Shown: piece by piece, positions 32,797 through 41,268 of the stretch | Numbering within the stretch: the first letter of the stretch is position 1 | How the letters are laid out: each line of letters starts with the position of its first letter | Assembly (NCBI RefSeq): GCF_014905395.1 | Contig: NZ_BNDT01000002.1 | Span: forward strand, 186,001 to 250,000 | Source of the DNA: Lactococcus taiwanensis | GTDB taxonomy: Bacteria; Bacillota; Bacilli; Lactobacillales; Streptococcaceae | Reading direction: 5' to 3' | DNA length: 64,000 nt | The notes under the pieces: model-generated | Seen by the model: only the letters and a program-made list of their open reading frames with translations | What the model was told of the DNA's origin: nothing | Database searches by the model: none | Made by a program: the position numbers and the translations under genes

Positions 32797-34791
32797 ATGG
32801 AGAATACTAAAACCACAAAGAAAATGTCTGACACCACACGTGCCATTCGCTTTTTCTACCTCTATCTCAGAAAATACAAACTCCAATTCCTTGTCATTAT
32901 GATTTTTATCATTTTGGCAACTTGGTTACAAGTTGTAGCCCCTTCCCTTTTGGGAGATGCCATCACTAATTTGACTAAATATGTGACTGATTTCTTCACA
33001 CATCAGCATGCTGGTCAATCCCAAGATGCACTACAACAAATTGCTCAACAATTAAGCCAACAAATGCACCAAACAGTAGATTGGCACAATGTTCCTGAAG
33101 TTGTGAAATCTTTGCCACAAGCAGCACAAAATCAAATTACAGCGAACCTTCCTAAAGGAACAACTTTAGAAACACTTAAAACAGTGGCAACTTCACATGC
33201 AGCCAGCACTTCTACATTCATGAAAGGAATGTGGCAATTGCTTGCAGTGTATGTAGCAACAGGTGTATCAATGTTGATTTATACCTTGCTCTTTAGCCGT
33301 ATCGTTGCTCATTCAACAAATCGCATGCGTAAAGGTTTGTTTGGTAAACTTGAACGTTTGACAATTTCATATTTTGACCGTCATCAAGATGGTGATATCC
33401 TTGCTCGTTTCACATCTGACTTGGATAACATTCAAAATACTTTAAACCAAGCACTCGTTTCAGTTATTTCAAATGCTGCGGTCTTTGTGGGTGTCATTAT
33501 CCAGATCTTCAATAAAGATGTGACATTCGCTTGGTTGACAGTTGCCGCTTCTCCAGTTGCCATTTTATCTGCTGTTATTATCATTCGTCAATCGAAAAAA
33601 GCAACAGACAAACAACAAGAAGAAGTTTCACAACTTAATGCCTATATGGATGAAAAAATATCTGGGCAAAAAGCGATTATCGTCGAAGGATTGCAAGAAG
33701 ATTCTATCAACGGCTTCTTGAGTCATAACGAAAATGTTAAAAAACGTACCTTTGCTGCCCAAGCATGGTCTGGTATGATTTTCCCATTGATGAATGGTTT
33801 CCAACTTTTGTCAATCGCGATTGTTATTTTTGGTGGTACAGCTTATGTCCTTAATGATGACAAAATGTCTATTGCAACAGGTTTAGGACTTTTGGTTGCC
33901 TTTGTTCAATATGTTCAAAGTTACTATAACCCAATCATGCAAGTTTCTTCAAACTTTGGTCAACTTCAGTTGGCCATCACAGGGGCTACTCGCTTGAATG
34001 TCATGTTTGATGAGCCCGAAGAAGTTCGCCCTGAAAATGGTGTGAAATTTGAAGCCATTAAAGAAGGGGTTCAAATTGAAAATCTAGACTTTGAATATTT
34101 ACCAGGCAAACCTGTCTTGCGCAATGTTAATATTGATGTTAAACAAGGACAAATGGTGGCACTTGTAGGTCCAACCGGATCAGGTAAGACAACCGTGATG
34201 AACTTAATGAACCGCTTCTATGATGTTAATGGCGGAGCAATCAAGTTTGATGGAACTGATATTCGCGCGTTCGATTTGGATAGCCTTCGCTCAAACGTCG
34301 GGATTGTTTTGCAAGAATCTGTTCTCTTTGATGGAACGATTGCGGATAATATCAAGTTTGGTAAGCCAGATGCTACCCAAGAAGAGATTGAAACAGTAGC
34401 GAAGACCACACACATTCATGAATTCATCGAAAGCTTGCCAGACGGCTATAATACGCATGTCTCAGATGATGAATCAGTCTTCTCAGTTGGTCAAAAACAA
34501 CAAATTTCTATCGCACGGACGATTTTGACAAATCCAGAACTTTTGATTTTGGATGAAGCAACTTCAAATGTCGATACGGTTACTGAGCAACAAATTCAGT
34601 GGGCGATGGAAGCTGCTATCGCAGGCCGGACTTCATTTGTTATTGCTCACCGCTTGAAAACAATTCTTAATGCCGATAAGATTGTTGTCCTTAAAGATGG
34701 TGAAGTGATTGAAGAAGGAAATCACCATGAACTTGTCGCACAAGGTGGCTTCTACTCTGAGCTTTATCATAATCAATTTGTTTTTGAATAA
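32797..34791 (+). CDS. lmrD: heterodimeric ABC drug exporter subunit LmrD
   Basis: A 664-residue half transporter, the same length as lactococcal LmrD. It has an extracellular insertion of about 75 residues rich in Gln and His (about residues 65-140) between spans 1 and 2. Walker A GPTGSGKT, degenerate signature FSVGQKQQ, Walker [10 protein letters not shown] with intact catalytic Glu. The pair therefore has one canonical site (LmrD Walker motifs with LmrC signature) and one degenerate site. It starts 3 nt after lmrC with a GGAGG site. Confidence 0.95.
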   Translation: MENTKTTKKMSDTTRAIRFFYLYLRKYKLQFLVIMIFIILATWLQVVAPSLLGDAITNLTKYVTDFFTHQHAGQSQDALQQIAQQLSQQMHQTVDWHNVPEVVKSLPQAAQNQITANLPKGTTLETLKTVATSHAASTSTFMKGMWQLLAVYVATGVSMLIYTLLFSRIVAHSTNRMRKGLFGKLERLTISYFDRHQDGDILARFTSDLDNIQNTLNQALVSVISNAAVFVGVIIQIFNKDVTFAWLTVAASPVAILSAVIIIRQSKKATDKQQEEVSQLNAYMDEKISGQKAIIVEGLQEDSINGFLSHNENVKKRTFAAQAWSGMIFPLMNGFQLLSIAIVIFGGTAYVLNDDKMSIATGLGLLVAFVQYVQSYYNPIMQVSSNFGQLQLAITGATRLNVMFDEPEEVRPENGVKFEAIKEGVQIENLDFEYLPGKPVLRNVNIDVKQGQMVALVGPTGSGKTTVMNLMNRFYDVNGGAIKFDGTDIRAFDLDSLRSNVGIVLQESVLFDGTIADNIKFGKPDATQEEIETVAKTTHIHEFIESLPDGYNTHVSDDESVFSVGQKQQISIARTILTNPELLILDEATSNVDTVTEQQIQWAMEAAIAGRTSFVIAHRLKTILNADKIVVLKDGEVIEEGNHHELVAQGGFYSELYHNQFVFE

Positions 34792-34820
34792 ATAGGATCA
34801 TCTATTAATAAAGATTTAAT

Positions 34821-34855
34821 AACCCACAACTAAAATTTTTGGTTGTGGGTTTTCT
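34821..34855 (+). terminator. lmrCD terminator
   Basis: AACCCACAAC and GTTGTGGGTT arms, then T run. Confidence 0.88.
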
Positions 34856-34965
34856 TTGGGTAAAAAAGTCTAGGAAAAACACATATAAAATGTTAAAATA
34901 GATGTCGGTTCTTAAAATGTAACTTTTTTAAGATTAAGAAAAGATGAAAAGCGATTTAATATACG

Positions 34966-36231
34966 ATGAAAAAAATAGTCATAAATGGTGGCAAGCGGAT
35001 TTCGGGGACTATCCCAATCTCCGGCGCGAAAAATTCAGTGGTTGCATTAATTCCTGCGACCATCTTAGCTAATGATATTGTGACACTAGAGGGTGTACCA
35101 GATATTTCTGATGTTGCAAGTTTAGTTGAAATTATGGAAATCATGGGAGCAAAAATTGAACGTAATTTTGAAGAAGGACGACTTGTGATTGACACACGTA
35201 GCGTGGTATCTCGTCCACTTCCTTACGGGAAAATTAACTCTTTACGTGCTTCTTATTATTTCAATGGGGCTCTTTTAGGACGCTTTGGACAAGCAACAGT
35301 TGGTCTTCCAGGCGGCTGTGACTTAGGACCACGTCCTACAGACTTACATGATAAAGCCTTTAAAGCTTTGGGGGCTAGGAAGATTCAAGAAGAAGAAGCA
35401 GAGCATTTGGAAGTAGTCGGAGACTCACTGATTGGGACGACAATCTACATGGATGTCGTTTCAGTAGGGGCGACAATTAATACCATGCTTGCTGCGAGTC
35501 GTGCTAAAGGAGTGACTATCATTGAGAATGCTGCTCGCGAACCTGAAATTATTGATGTTGCGACTTTGCTCAATAATATGGGTGCTCAGGTCCGTGGAGC
35601 GGGTACAGATATTATCCGAATTACAGGGACAGAGGAAATGCACGGTGCTCGGCATACAGTCATTCCAGATCGGATTGAAGCGGGGACTTATTTGGCTTTA
35701 GCTGCTGCAATAGGTGATGGTGTAGTTATTGAAAATGTGATTTACGAACATTTGGAATCTTTTATTGCAAAACTTGAAGAAATGGGTGTTCGCTTGACTA
35801 TTCGTCAAGATAGTATTGAAGTGCACAAATCTGAAAACTTAAAAGCTGTAAATATCACGTCGGTTCCATATCCTGGTTTTGCAACTGACTTGCAACAACC
35901 AATCACCCCTCTTTTATTGCAAACAAAAGGCCGGGGCTGGATTGTTGATACAATATATGAAAAACGAGTAAATCATGTCCCTGAACTTGCACGAATGGGT
36001 GCAGATATTTCCGTGCTAGATGATCGAATTCTCTATGAAGCACCTAATGAGTTAACTGGTGCGTGCGTTAAAGCAACTGATTTACGTGCCGGGGCTGCTT
36101 TGGTTACAGCAGGCGCAATTGCTAAAGGAACGACACAAATTTCTAACATTGAATTTATCTTGCGGGGTTATGATCATATCATCGAAAAATTGACTGCTGT
36201 TGGGGTAGATATTCAATTGATTGAAGCGTGA
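34966..36231 (+). CDS. murA: UDP-N-acetylglucosamine 1-carboxyvinyltransferase MurA
   Basis: A 421-residue EPSP-synthase-fold enzyme. The active-site Cys lies in GGCDLGPRP near residue 118 (fosfomycin target). It transfers enolpyruvate to UDP-GlcNAc, the first committed step of peptidoglycan synthesis. There is no good ribosome binding site before the ATG (TTTAATATACG), which is unusual for an essential gene; MKKIVINGG is nonetheless the normal family start. Confidence 0.95.
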   Translation: MKKIVINGGKRISGTIPISGAKNSVVALIPATILANDIVTLEGVPDISDVASLVEIMEIMGAKIERNFEEGRLVIDTRSVVSRPLPYGKINSLRASYYFNGALLGRFGQATVGLPGGCDLGPRPTDLHDKAFKALGARKIQEEEAEHLEVVGDSLIGTTIYMDVVSVGATINTMLAASRAKGVTIIENAAREPEIIDVATLLNNMGAQVRGAGTDIIRITGTEEMHGARHTVIPDRIEAGTYLALAAAIGDGVVIENVIYEHLESFIAKLEEMGVRLTIRQDSIEVHKSENLKAVNITSVPYPGFATDLQQPITPLLLQTKGRGWIVDTIYEKRVNHVPELARMGADISVLDDRILYEAPNELTGACVKATDLRAGAALVTAGAIAKGTTQISNIEFILRGYDHIIEKLTAVGVDIQLIEA

Positions 36232-36276
36232 CAAAAGCGAATAAAAATCGTATAACTTAAAGAGAGAGGAAAGTAG

Positions 36277-36495
36277 ATGGCTGATAAGTTAAAATTTGAA
36301 ATCATTGAAGAACTGATTGTTCTTTCTGAAAATGCAAAAGGTTGGCGTAAAGAATTAAATCGAGTTTCTTGGAATGATGCCGAACCAAAATACGATATTC
36401 GAACTTGGTCACCTGATCATGAGAAAATGGGTAAAGGAATTACTTTATCTGAAGAAGAATTTGGCGTTCTCTTAAAAGAATTAGGAAATAAATAA
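36277..36495 (+). CDS. YdbC-type PC4-like ssDNA-binding protein
   Basis: A 72-residue protein, MADKLKFEIIEELIVLSE..., with 'WNDAEPKYDIRTW..D..KMGKGITLSEEE', the PC4-like fold of the lactococcal YdbC family, known from structural work to bind single-stranded nucleic acid. RBS AGAGAGGAAAG. It is probably cotranscribed with murA. Confidence 0.85.
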   Translation: MADKLKFEIIEELIVLSENAKGWRKELNRVSWNDAEPKYDIRTWSPDHEKMGKGITLSEEEFGVLLKELGNK

Positions 36496-36498
36496 AGA

Positions 36499-36528
36499 AA
36501 AAAACCCTGAGATTTCAGGGCTTTTTTT
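36499..36528 (+). terminator. terminator after ydbC
   Basis: AACCCTGA-GATT-TCAGGGCTT followed by T run. Confidence 0.88.
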
Positions 36529-36532
36529 ATCC

Positions 36533-36889
36533 TCAATGGGTAAATGTTATCACAATTAATAGAAGATAAATAATCAAAGTGATAAAGAAAGTTAAGCGCC
36601 ACCAGAGTTTTAAAAAGCGCCGATAACTGAAACGTTTATAATAGAATAAATCAAGTAGTAGAAGGACTAAAGCTAAGCCAGATATAATGAGGAGGTAATA
36701 GGGAAGGATGCTAATACTTGTGATATTTTTGGAAAAAATTTGCATACCAAAAATCAAAAAAAGGGTGAAGACATCGGGGATTTTTAGTTTGCGATTGGTC
36801 AGATGACGAAGTCTAAAAAATTTAAAAATAAAGACTAAAGCGATGAAAACAAGAAGAGGGTAAAGCGCAATCAGGACTTTTATAAACAT
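36533..36889 (-). CDS. DUF3397 family membrane protein
   Basis: A 118-residue protein with four hydrophobic segments and the central 'KIPDVFTLFLI' and C-terminal 'RRFLKLWWRLTFF' typical of DUF3397 proteins of Lactobacillales. Function unknown. It is transcribed toward ydbC and lies behind bioY on the same strand. Confidence 0.75.
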   Translation of the reverse strand: MFIKVLIALYPLLVFIALVFIFKFFRLRHLTNRKLKIPDVFTLFLIFGMQIFSKNITSISILPYYLLIISGLALVLLLLDLFYYKRFSYRRFLKLWWRLTFFITLIIYLLLIVITFTH

Positions 36890-36912
36890 AGCTTAATTGT
36901 AACGGTTTTGCC

Positions 36913-37461
36913 TTAGTTTGTAAAGTATTTGTTTGTGTGAGAGAGGGCGTTAACAAGGGCTAAACCAAAGCTCGTCACTAGAATGGCTTTGAGGATTTCT
37001 ACAGGTAAAAAGGCGATGAAACCAGTTTGAAAAGCGACAGGCCAAGAGAGTTGCGCAGCTACCTTTAACCAAATTGCTCCAAGGATCAGCATAAGGCTAT
37101 GGCCGAGAATATTTATCGTAAACGAGAGTAAAGGTCGATAGTTCACTTTGTGAAGCGCCCAAGAAATAAGGGTGCCAACTAAGAGGAAGGCAACCAAGAA
37201 ACCTCCCGTAGGGCCAAAGAGTACACCAATACCAGAGCTTCCTCCGGTAAAAACAGGAATACCAATGCAACCCATAATAAGATAAAGTAAAACGGCGAGG
37301 AAAGTTTCGCGAGCTTTAAGAACAGTAGCCACTAGTCCAATTGCAAGGGTTTGAAGAGTGACGGGCACGATTCCGATAGGAATGGAGAGAGGAGAGAGTG
37401 CAGCAATGATAGCAGCCCCAATTGCGATCATTGTGAGTGATGAGAGATTAGAATTTTTCAT
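36913..37461 (-). CDS. bioY: biotin ECF transporter S component BioY
   Basis: About 182 residues from ATG 37461 (MKNSNLSSLTMIAIGAA), with AAAGGAT in front; a frame to 37521 would run through the promoter. Six hydrophobic segments and the BioY loop 'YLIMGCIGIPVFTGGSSGIGVLFGPTGGF', the biotin-binding signature. It needs the EcfA/EcfT module at the window start for energising. Own promoter. Confidence 0.92.
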   Translation of the reverse strand: MKNSNLSSLTMIAIGAAIIAALSPLSIPIGIVPVTLQTLAIGLVATVLKARETFLAVLLYLIMGCIGIPVFTGGSSGIGVLFGPTGGFLVAFLLVGTLISWALHKVNYRPLLSFTINILGHSLMLILGAIWLKVAAQLSWPVAFQTGFIAFLPVEILKAILVTSFGLALVNALSHTNKYFTN

Positions 37462-37492
37462 TTCAGTATCCTTTGTTTTATAGATAAAATAA

Positions 37493-37521
37493 AATATACT
37501 AAAAAAGTGAGTATTTTGCAA
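37493..37521 (-). promoter_or_regulatory. bioY promoter
   Basis: Minus strand TTGCAA (37516-37521), 17-nt spacer, TATATT (37493-37498). AATACT...AGTATATT flanks the spacer, a possible operator. Confidence 0.65.
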
Positions 37522-37532
37522 ATTGAAAGGCG

Positions 37533-37558
37533 TAAAAAAAGCCTAGGGCTTTTTTATT
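37533..37558 (-). terminator. terminator of the YbaK-type gene
   Basis: AAAAAAGCC-TA-GGGCTTTTTT. Confidence 0.75.
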
Positions 37559-37562
37559 AGAA

Positions 37563-38039
37563 TTATTCACGGAGTTCAGCAAACTGGGCATGGACAAAAT
37601 CTGCGAGGACTTGAGGCGCTATCTTGATGCTACGTCCAAGTTCTCCAGCAGAACAGATAATATAGTCCTGCTCCAAGGCGATCGTGTCAAGATAGATGGG
37701 GAATTTTTTATTTTGCCAAATTCCAACGGGATTGTTGGCACCATGAATGTAACCCGTTGTTTTTTGTAAATCTTTTTGGGGAATCATGCTTACTTTTTTA
37801 TTTCCAGAAATTTTGGCTAATTTTTTTTCAGAAAGATGTTCAGTTAAGGGTAAAACCCCGATGATTGGGCCTGTCTTGTCTCCTATGAGCGCTAATGTTT
37901 TGTAAATGTCGCTCCGTGTCACACCCTCTGGTAGAGTTTTTGACTCTAAAGCATTAATCGCTAGTCCTGTGTGTTCGATTTTTGCTTTATCCAGTATTTG
38001 TTCAACTAAAGTTTTTTTTAATTTTTGCTTTTTTGCCAT
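37563..38039 (-). CDS. Cys-tRNA(Pro)/Cys-tRNA(Cys) deacylase, YbaK/EbsC type
   Basis: About 158 residues from ATG 38039 (MAKKQKLKKTLVEQ). An upstream in-frame ATG at 38057 overlaps the -10 box and cannot be used by that promoter. Motifs of the YbaK fold: catalytic Lys in 'GNKKVSM', 'GYIHGANNPVGIW' and 'SAGELGRSI'. It hydrolyses mischarged Cys-tRNA(Pro). The -10 box ends 6 nt before the start codon, so the mRNA appears leaderless. Confidence 0.88.
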   Translation of the reverse strand: MAKKQKLKKTLVEQILDKAKIEHTGLAINALESKTLPEGVTRSDIYKTLALIGDKTGPIIGVLPLTEHLSEKKLAKISGNKKVSMIPQKDLQKTTGYIHGANNPVGIWQNKKFPIYLDTIALEQDYIICSAGELGRSIKIAPQVLADFVHAQFAELRE

Positions 38040-38045
38040 AACTGT

Positions 38046-38074
38046 ATTATAGCGCATGTCTAAAAAAACAACAA
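38046..38074 (-). promoter_or_regulatory. promoter giving a leaderless mRNA
   Basis: Minus strand TTGTTG, 17-nt spacer, TATAAT (38046-38051). The predicted start of transcription falls on the A of the ATG at 38039. Confidence 0.65.
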
Positions 38075-38120
38075 TTTTTAGTGTGGCAGCTGATAAGGAA
38101 AAAAAGTAAGTGAAAGGTTG

Positions 38121-38136
38121 CTGACCCGTCTGTCAG
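38121..38136. repeat. CTGAC-N6-GTCAG palindrome behind thiT
   Basis: CTGACCCGTCTGTCAG just after the thiT stop codon. Confidence 0.85.
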
Positions 38137-38139
38137 TAA

Positions 38140-38682
38140 TTATCTGATGGACAATAATTGAGGAAATTTTTTGACGAAAAGAGTGAGAATAATGCAGGCT
38201 GCTACTGCTGTCAAAATGCCACTGATTCCATTAACTGCAAGCGAATAGGCGACAGCACCCCAACCTTTCCACGCGTATTGACTCCAAAAGATAATTCCAG
38301 CAAGAAAATGAAAGAAGTATTTGGCAAGAACGGCTATAAATACCCCACTAAGAAGAGGAAAAAGCTGAAGGGATTGCGCTTTTGGCCGAAAAAGTCCAGC
38401 TAAGCCTAGGGAAAGAGGCGCTACAAGGTATTCTAGACCAGCTTGACTGAGAGTGAGGATGTAAGCATGACCGGTAATCATTGCTAAAATCCCCCAGACT
38501 AGCCCGCCGATAACCCCAGCGAGAAAACCACGACGTAAGCTCAAGATGAGTATAGGGATACAGGCAATCTCGATAATGATCCAGCCGTAAACGGTATTTG
38601 GAATAAGGCTGATGATGAAGGCGAGTGCCGCCATGAAGGCAATTTCCGTTAATAAACGGACATTGAACTTAGAATTAGACAT
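38140..38682 (-). CDS. thiT: thiamine ECF transporter S component ThiT
   Basis: A 180-residue protein with six spans. All known thiamine contacts of lactococcal ThiT are present at the same numbers: W34, Y74, E84, and further on the 'FFHF..G..FW' His/Trp and 'AVNG' Asn. It binds thiamine with nanomolar affinity and docks on EcfT. It lies under a TPP riboswitch whose expression platform hides the ribosome binding site. Confidence 0.96.
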   Translation of the reverse strand: MSNSKFNVRLLTEIAFMAALAFIISLIPNTVYGWIIIEIACIPILILSLRRGFLAGVIGGLVWGILAMITGHAYILTLSQAGLEYLVAPLSLGLAGLFRPKAQSLQLFPLLSGVFIAVLAKYFFHFLAGIIFWSQYAWKGWGAVAYSLAVNGISGILTAVAACIILTLFVKKFPQLLSIR

Positions 38683-38690
38683 AAAAAAAG

Positions 38691-38716
38691 CTCCTTTTTG
38701 ATGCGCACAAAAGGAG
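38691..38716 (-). promoter_or_regulatory. SD-sequestering hairpin of the TPP riboswitch
   Basis: CTCCTTTT and AAAAGGAG arms on the minus strand hide the thiT SD, indicating translational control. Confidence 0.8.
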
Positions 38717-38742
38717 GGTTAGAAATTAGACGTTTGTCTTAA

Positions 38743-38824
38743 CACATTCCTACGCTGGCATTACCCAGATCAGGTCAGATGGTATTTCTCGCTACTGACA
38801 GCTCTGTCAGTAGACCCATTGTGC
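38743..38824 (-). promoter_or_regulatory. TPP riboswitch (thi box) of thiT
   Basis: The minus strand has the conserved core: GCGAGAAATACC, then CCTGATCTGGGTAATGCCAG (the thi-box sequence) and CGTAGGAA. The P3 helix between GGGTC and GCGAGA is a copy of the CTGAC-N6-GTCAG palindrome. Confidence 0.92.
38795..38810. repeat. CTGAC-N6-GTCAG palindrome forming riboswitch P3
   Basis: CTGACAGCTCTGTCAG, with TA flanks on both sides continuing the stem. Confidence 0.88.
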
Positions 38825-38962
38825 AAATATTTATTTTTTACAATTACTAGTTTAGCATAAATACTTAGGAAAAGCAGTCAATTAATTTGTAAGAAAAAAT
38901 TGAACCTTAAAAAATATTTAAGGAGACATAAAAAAATGGTAATTCGAATGCGGTCAACTTTT

Positions 38963-38971
38963 TGTTAAAAT
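38963..38971 (+). promoter_or_regulatory. extended -10 of the met operon leader
   Basis: TGT-TAAAAT upstream of the T-box leader. Confidence 0.5.
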
Positions 38972-39004
38972 TACTTCATAGACAAATTCAGACAGCAAAA
39001 CGCG

Positions 39005-39276
39005 GTCAAGTAAGTAATGGTGGAAGTTAGCACAGAGAGCTTGTGGAGGTGAGAGCAAGCCTAACGGAAACCAGGAAAATGGCTTGATAGACGCAGTGAA
39101 AGTAAGGTTATACTGAGCTTTCAACGGAGTGGTTCACGTTATTGAACTTGAAAGTAGCCTTTGGTTGAGGCGCTTCTTTTTGAACAATTGTCAAGAAGCA
39201 GACTTTGCCAAAGCGCTTGAATCAAGAATGGTACCACGATTTAGCTCGTTTCTTATTAAAGAACGGGCTATTTTTG
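39005..39276 (+). promoter_or_regulatory. T-box riboswitch, probably Met-specific
   Basis: The T-box sequence is AGAATGGTACCACG (39225-39238). Stem I shows the AGAGAGC...GGTGAGAG motif (39040-39062). A terminator AGCTCGTTTCTT/AAGAACGGGCT with T run follows (39243-39276). A candidate specifier codon ATG lies at 39079-39081. Binding of uncharged tRNA-Met would allow read-through into the metQ genes. Confidence 0.85.
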
Positions 39277-39294
39277 TTTTACTGAGTTGTCGAG

Positions 39295-39324
39295 TCCAGC
39301 CTGAGTGTGCACGCTTAGGCTGGA
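39295..39324 (+). promoter_or_regulatory. second hairpin in the met leader
   Basis: A 30-nt near-perfect hairpin: TCCAGCC...GGCTGGA arms closing a paired AGTGTGCACGCT core. No T run. It lies between the T-box terminator and metQ. Confidence 0.55.
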
Positions 39325-39377
39325 TGAGTTATTATTGTTATCAAATAAAAGGGAAAAGAAGAATAAGGGAGAACCAA

Positions 39378-40238
39378 ATGAATCCAAGAAATCGAAATAT
39401 TTTAATCGCTGTCGTTGTCGTTGTTATCGTTGCTGTTGCTGCATTCTTTGGACTGACACACAAATCAGGACAAACAGCCGCAGCTGATAAAACGGTCAAT
39501 ATCGGGATTATGACAGGGACTAAAGAAGATGATACCATCTGGAATACGGTGGCTAAAACGGCGAAAGATAAGTACAATATTACTCTCAAATTTACGCATT
39601 TCACTGACTACACACAGCCTAACACTGCTCTAAAAAATGGAGATGTAGACTTAAATGCTTTCCAACATTACGCTTTCTTGAATGCTTGGAATAAAGCAAA
39701 TAAAGGGAATTTACAAGCCATCGGAAATACCGTTATCTCTCCAATTCGCATTTATTCTAAAAAAATAACTTCTTTAAATGAGATTAAGGATGGCGACACC
39801 ATTGCGGTACCCAATGATGCTTCTAATGAAAGTCGTGCGCTGTATGTTTTAAAAAATGCAGGATTGATTGGGCTTGATGTTTCAGGAGACAGTTTAGCAA
39901 CTGTAAAAGACATTAATTCTAATCCTAAAAATCTTGTGATTAAAGAATTGGATGCTGCACAAACACCACGTGCACTTGATTCAGTAGCAGCAGCAGTCAT
40001 TAATGATGATTTTGCTACGACAGCGAAATTGACGTCAAAACAAGCCATTTTCACTGAGCCTGTGAATAAAGATAGTAAGCAATGGATTAATATCATTGTG
40101 GCAAATAAAAAAGATGTGGATAACAAACTTTACAAGGATGTAGTGAAAGCTTATCAAACTGAAGCAACTAAAAAAGCGATTGAAAAAGCTTACCCAGATA
40201 AAAGTAAAATTGCAGCTTGGGGTCTCGATCTCGACTAA
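39378..40238 (+). CDS. metQ: methionine ABC transporter substrate-binding protein, copy 1
   Basis: About 286 residues from ATG 39378 (AGGGAG in front); a longer frame would read through the T-box leader. NlpA/MetQ family: 'VNIGIMTGTKEDD', 'DVDLNAFQHYAFL', 'PNDASNESRALYVLKNAGL'. The N-terminus is a membrane span (ILIAVVVVVIVAVAAFFGL) without a lipobox Cys, so it is anchored by an uncleaved helix rather than a lipid. First of three tandem paralogues. Confidence 0.92.
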   Translation: MNPRNRNILIAVVVVVIVAVAAFFGLTHKSGQTAAADKTVNIGIMTGTKEDDTIWNTVAKTAKDKYNITLKFTHFTDYTQPNTALKNGDVDLNAFQHYAFLNAWNKANKGNLQAIGNTVISPIRIYSKKITSLNEIKDGDTIAVPNDASNESRALYVLKNAGLIGLDVSGDSLATVKDINSNPKNLVIKELDAAQTPRALDSVAAAVINDDFATTAKLTSKQAIFTEPVNKDSKQWINIIVANKKDVDNKLYKDVVKAYQTEATKKAIEKAYPDKSKIAAWGLDLD

Positions 40239-40258
40239 ACACAAGCGCTCCTCACTGA

Positions 40259-40287
40259 CAAGAGTCCCTTTGAAAAAGGGGCTCTTG
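40259..40287 (+). other. intercistronic hairpin after metQ copy 1
   Basis: CAAGAGTCCCTTT-GAAA-AAGGGGCTCTTG, strong stem, no T run; probably a stabilising or processing element. Confidence 0.6.
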
Positions 40288-40323
40288 CTCCTAATGAAAG
40301 GCTGACGGACGCTAAGAAAGTTA

Positions 40324-40339
40324 CTGACAGAGCTGTCAG
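40324..40339. repeat. CTGAC-N6-GTCAG palindrome between metQ copies 1 and 2
   Basis: CTGACAGAGCTGTCAG. Confidence 0.85.
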
Positions 40340-40368
40340 TTCAAAAAAATCCATATCAGGAGAAAAAT

Positions 40369-41229
40369 ATGAATCCAAAAAAACGTAATCTTATTATCGG
40401 TCTGGTTGCCTTAGTGATTATTGTGGCCGTGGCTGGTGTGACACTTTGGCATCCCGCAAAAAAATCTGCTGCTTCCGGTCAAACGGTTAAAGTAGGCATT
40501 ATGAGTGGGGATAAACAAGATCAAGCGGTCTGGAAATCCGTTGCTAAAACAGCACAGGATACTTACGGCTTGACCCTTAAATTTGTATATTTTACAGACT
40601 ACAATCAACCCAATGAAGCGCTGCTCTCTGGCGATATAGATGTTAATGCTTTCCAATCTTACAACTATGTGAAAACATGGAATAAAGCACATAAAAGTGA
40701 CATTGTTGCTGTTGGAAATACCTACATTACTCCGATGCACATTTACTCTAAGCAGGTCAAAAAACTTGCTGAGGTTGAAAATGGAGCGACAGTAGCCATT
40801 CCTAATGATCCTTCTAATGAAAGTCGAGCGCTCTTTGTATTACAAAGTGCGGGGTTGATTAAGTTGAACACCACAGACTCTAGCAAATTAGTCAGTTTGC
40901 CCGACATTACAGAAAATGAGCACAACTTGAAACTTAAAGAAGTAGATGCGAGCCAGACACCACGTGCTTTAGATTCTGTAGCTCTGTCCGTAGTAAATTA
41001 TAACTATGCTTCAGCGGCGAGTCTTCCGAAGTCTGAGTCAGTTTACATGGAGCCTCTTAATAAAACCTCAGCCCAATACATCAATTTTATTGCGGCGACT
41101 AGCAAAGAAAAAAATAATAAAGTTTACAAAGAAGTTGCCAAAGCTTATGCTTCAAAGGCGACAGAAAAAGCAATCAAAGAACAATATCCAGATGGCGGAG
41201 AATTGCCTGCCTGGAATTTGAAACTCTAA
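40369..41229 (+). CDS. methionine ABC transporter substrate-binding protein, copy 2
   Basis: A 286-residue MetQ paralogue with the same plan: N-terminal span (LIIGLVALVIIVAVAGVTLW) without Cys, 'VKVGIMSGDKQD', 'DIDVNAFQSYNYV', 'PNDPSNESRALFVLQSAGL'. At ligand-proximal positions it differs more from copies 1 and 3 (VYFTDYNQPNEALLSGDID), so it may favour another methionine derivative or peptide (inference). RBS AGGAG. Separated from copy 1 by a hairpin and a palindrome. Confidence 0.9.
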   Translation: MNPKKRNLIIGLVALVIIVAVAGVTLWHPAKKSAASGQTVKVGIMSGDKQDQAVWKSVAKTAQDTYGLTLKFVYFTDYNQPNEALLSGDIDVNAFQSYNYVKTWNKAHKSDIVAVGNTYITPMHIYSKQVKKLAEVENGATVAIPNDPSNESRALFVLQSAGLIKLNTTDSSKLVSLPDITENEHNLKLKEVDASQTPRALDSVALSVVNYNYASAASLPKSESVYMEPLNKTSAQYINFIAATSKEKNNKVYKEVAKAYASKATEKAIKEQYPDGGELPAWNLKL

Positions 41230-41233
41230 AGAG

Positions 41234-41249
41234 CTGACGGAGCGGTCAG
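41234..41249. repeat. CTGAC-N6-GTCAG palindrome between metQ copies 2 and 3
   Basis: CTGACGGAGCGGTCAG. Confidence 0.85.
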
Positions 41250-41268
41250 TAATTGATGAAGGGGAAAA

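Noticed and set aside
32797-34791. LmrD signature change as a damaging mutation
   Set aside because: The degenerate signature in LmrD and the Asp in LmrC Walker B are the normal asymmetry of this heterodimer.
39129-39377. 83-residue N-terminal extension of the first metQ
   Set aside because: It lies across the T-box motif and terminator; the SD and the paralogues support ATG 39378.
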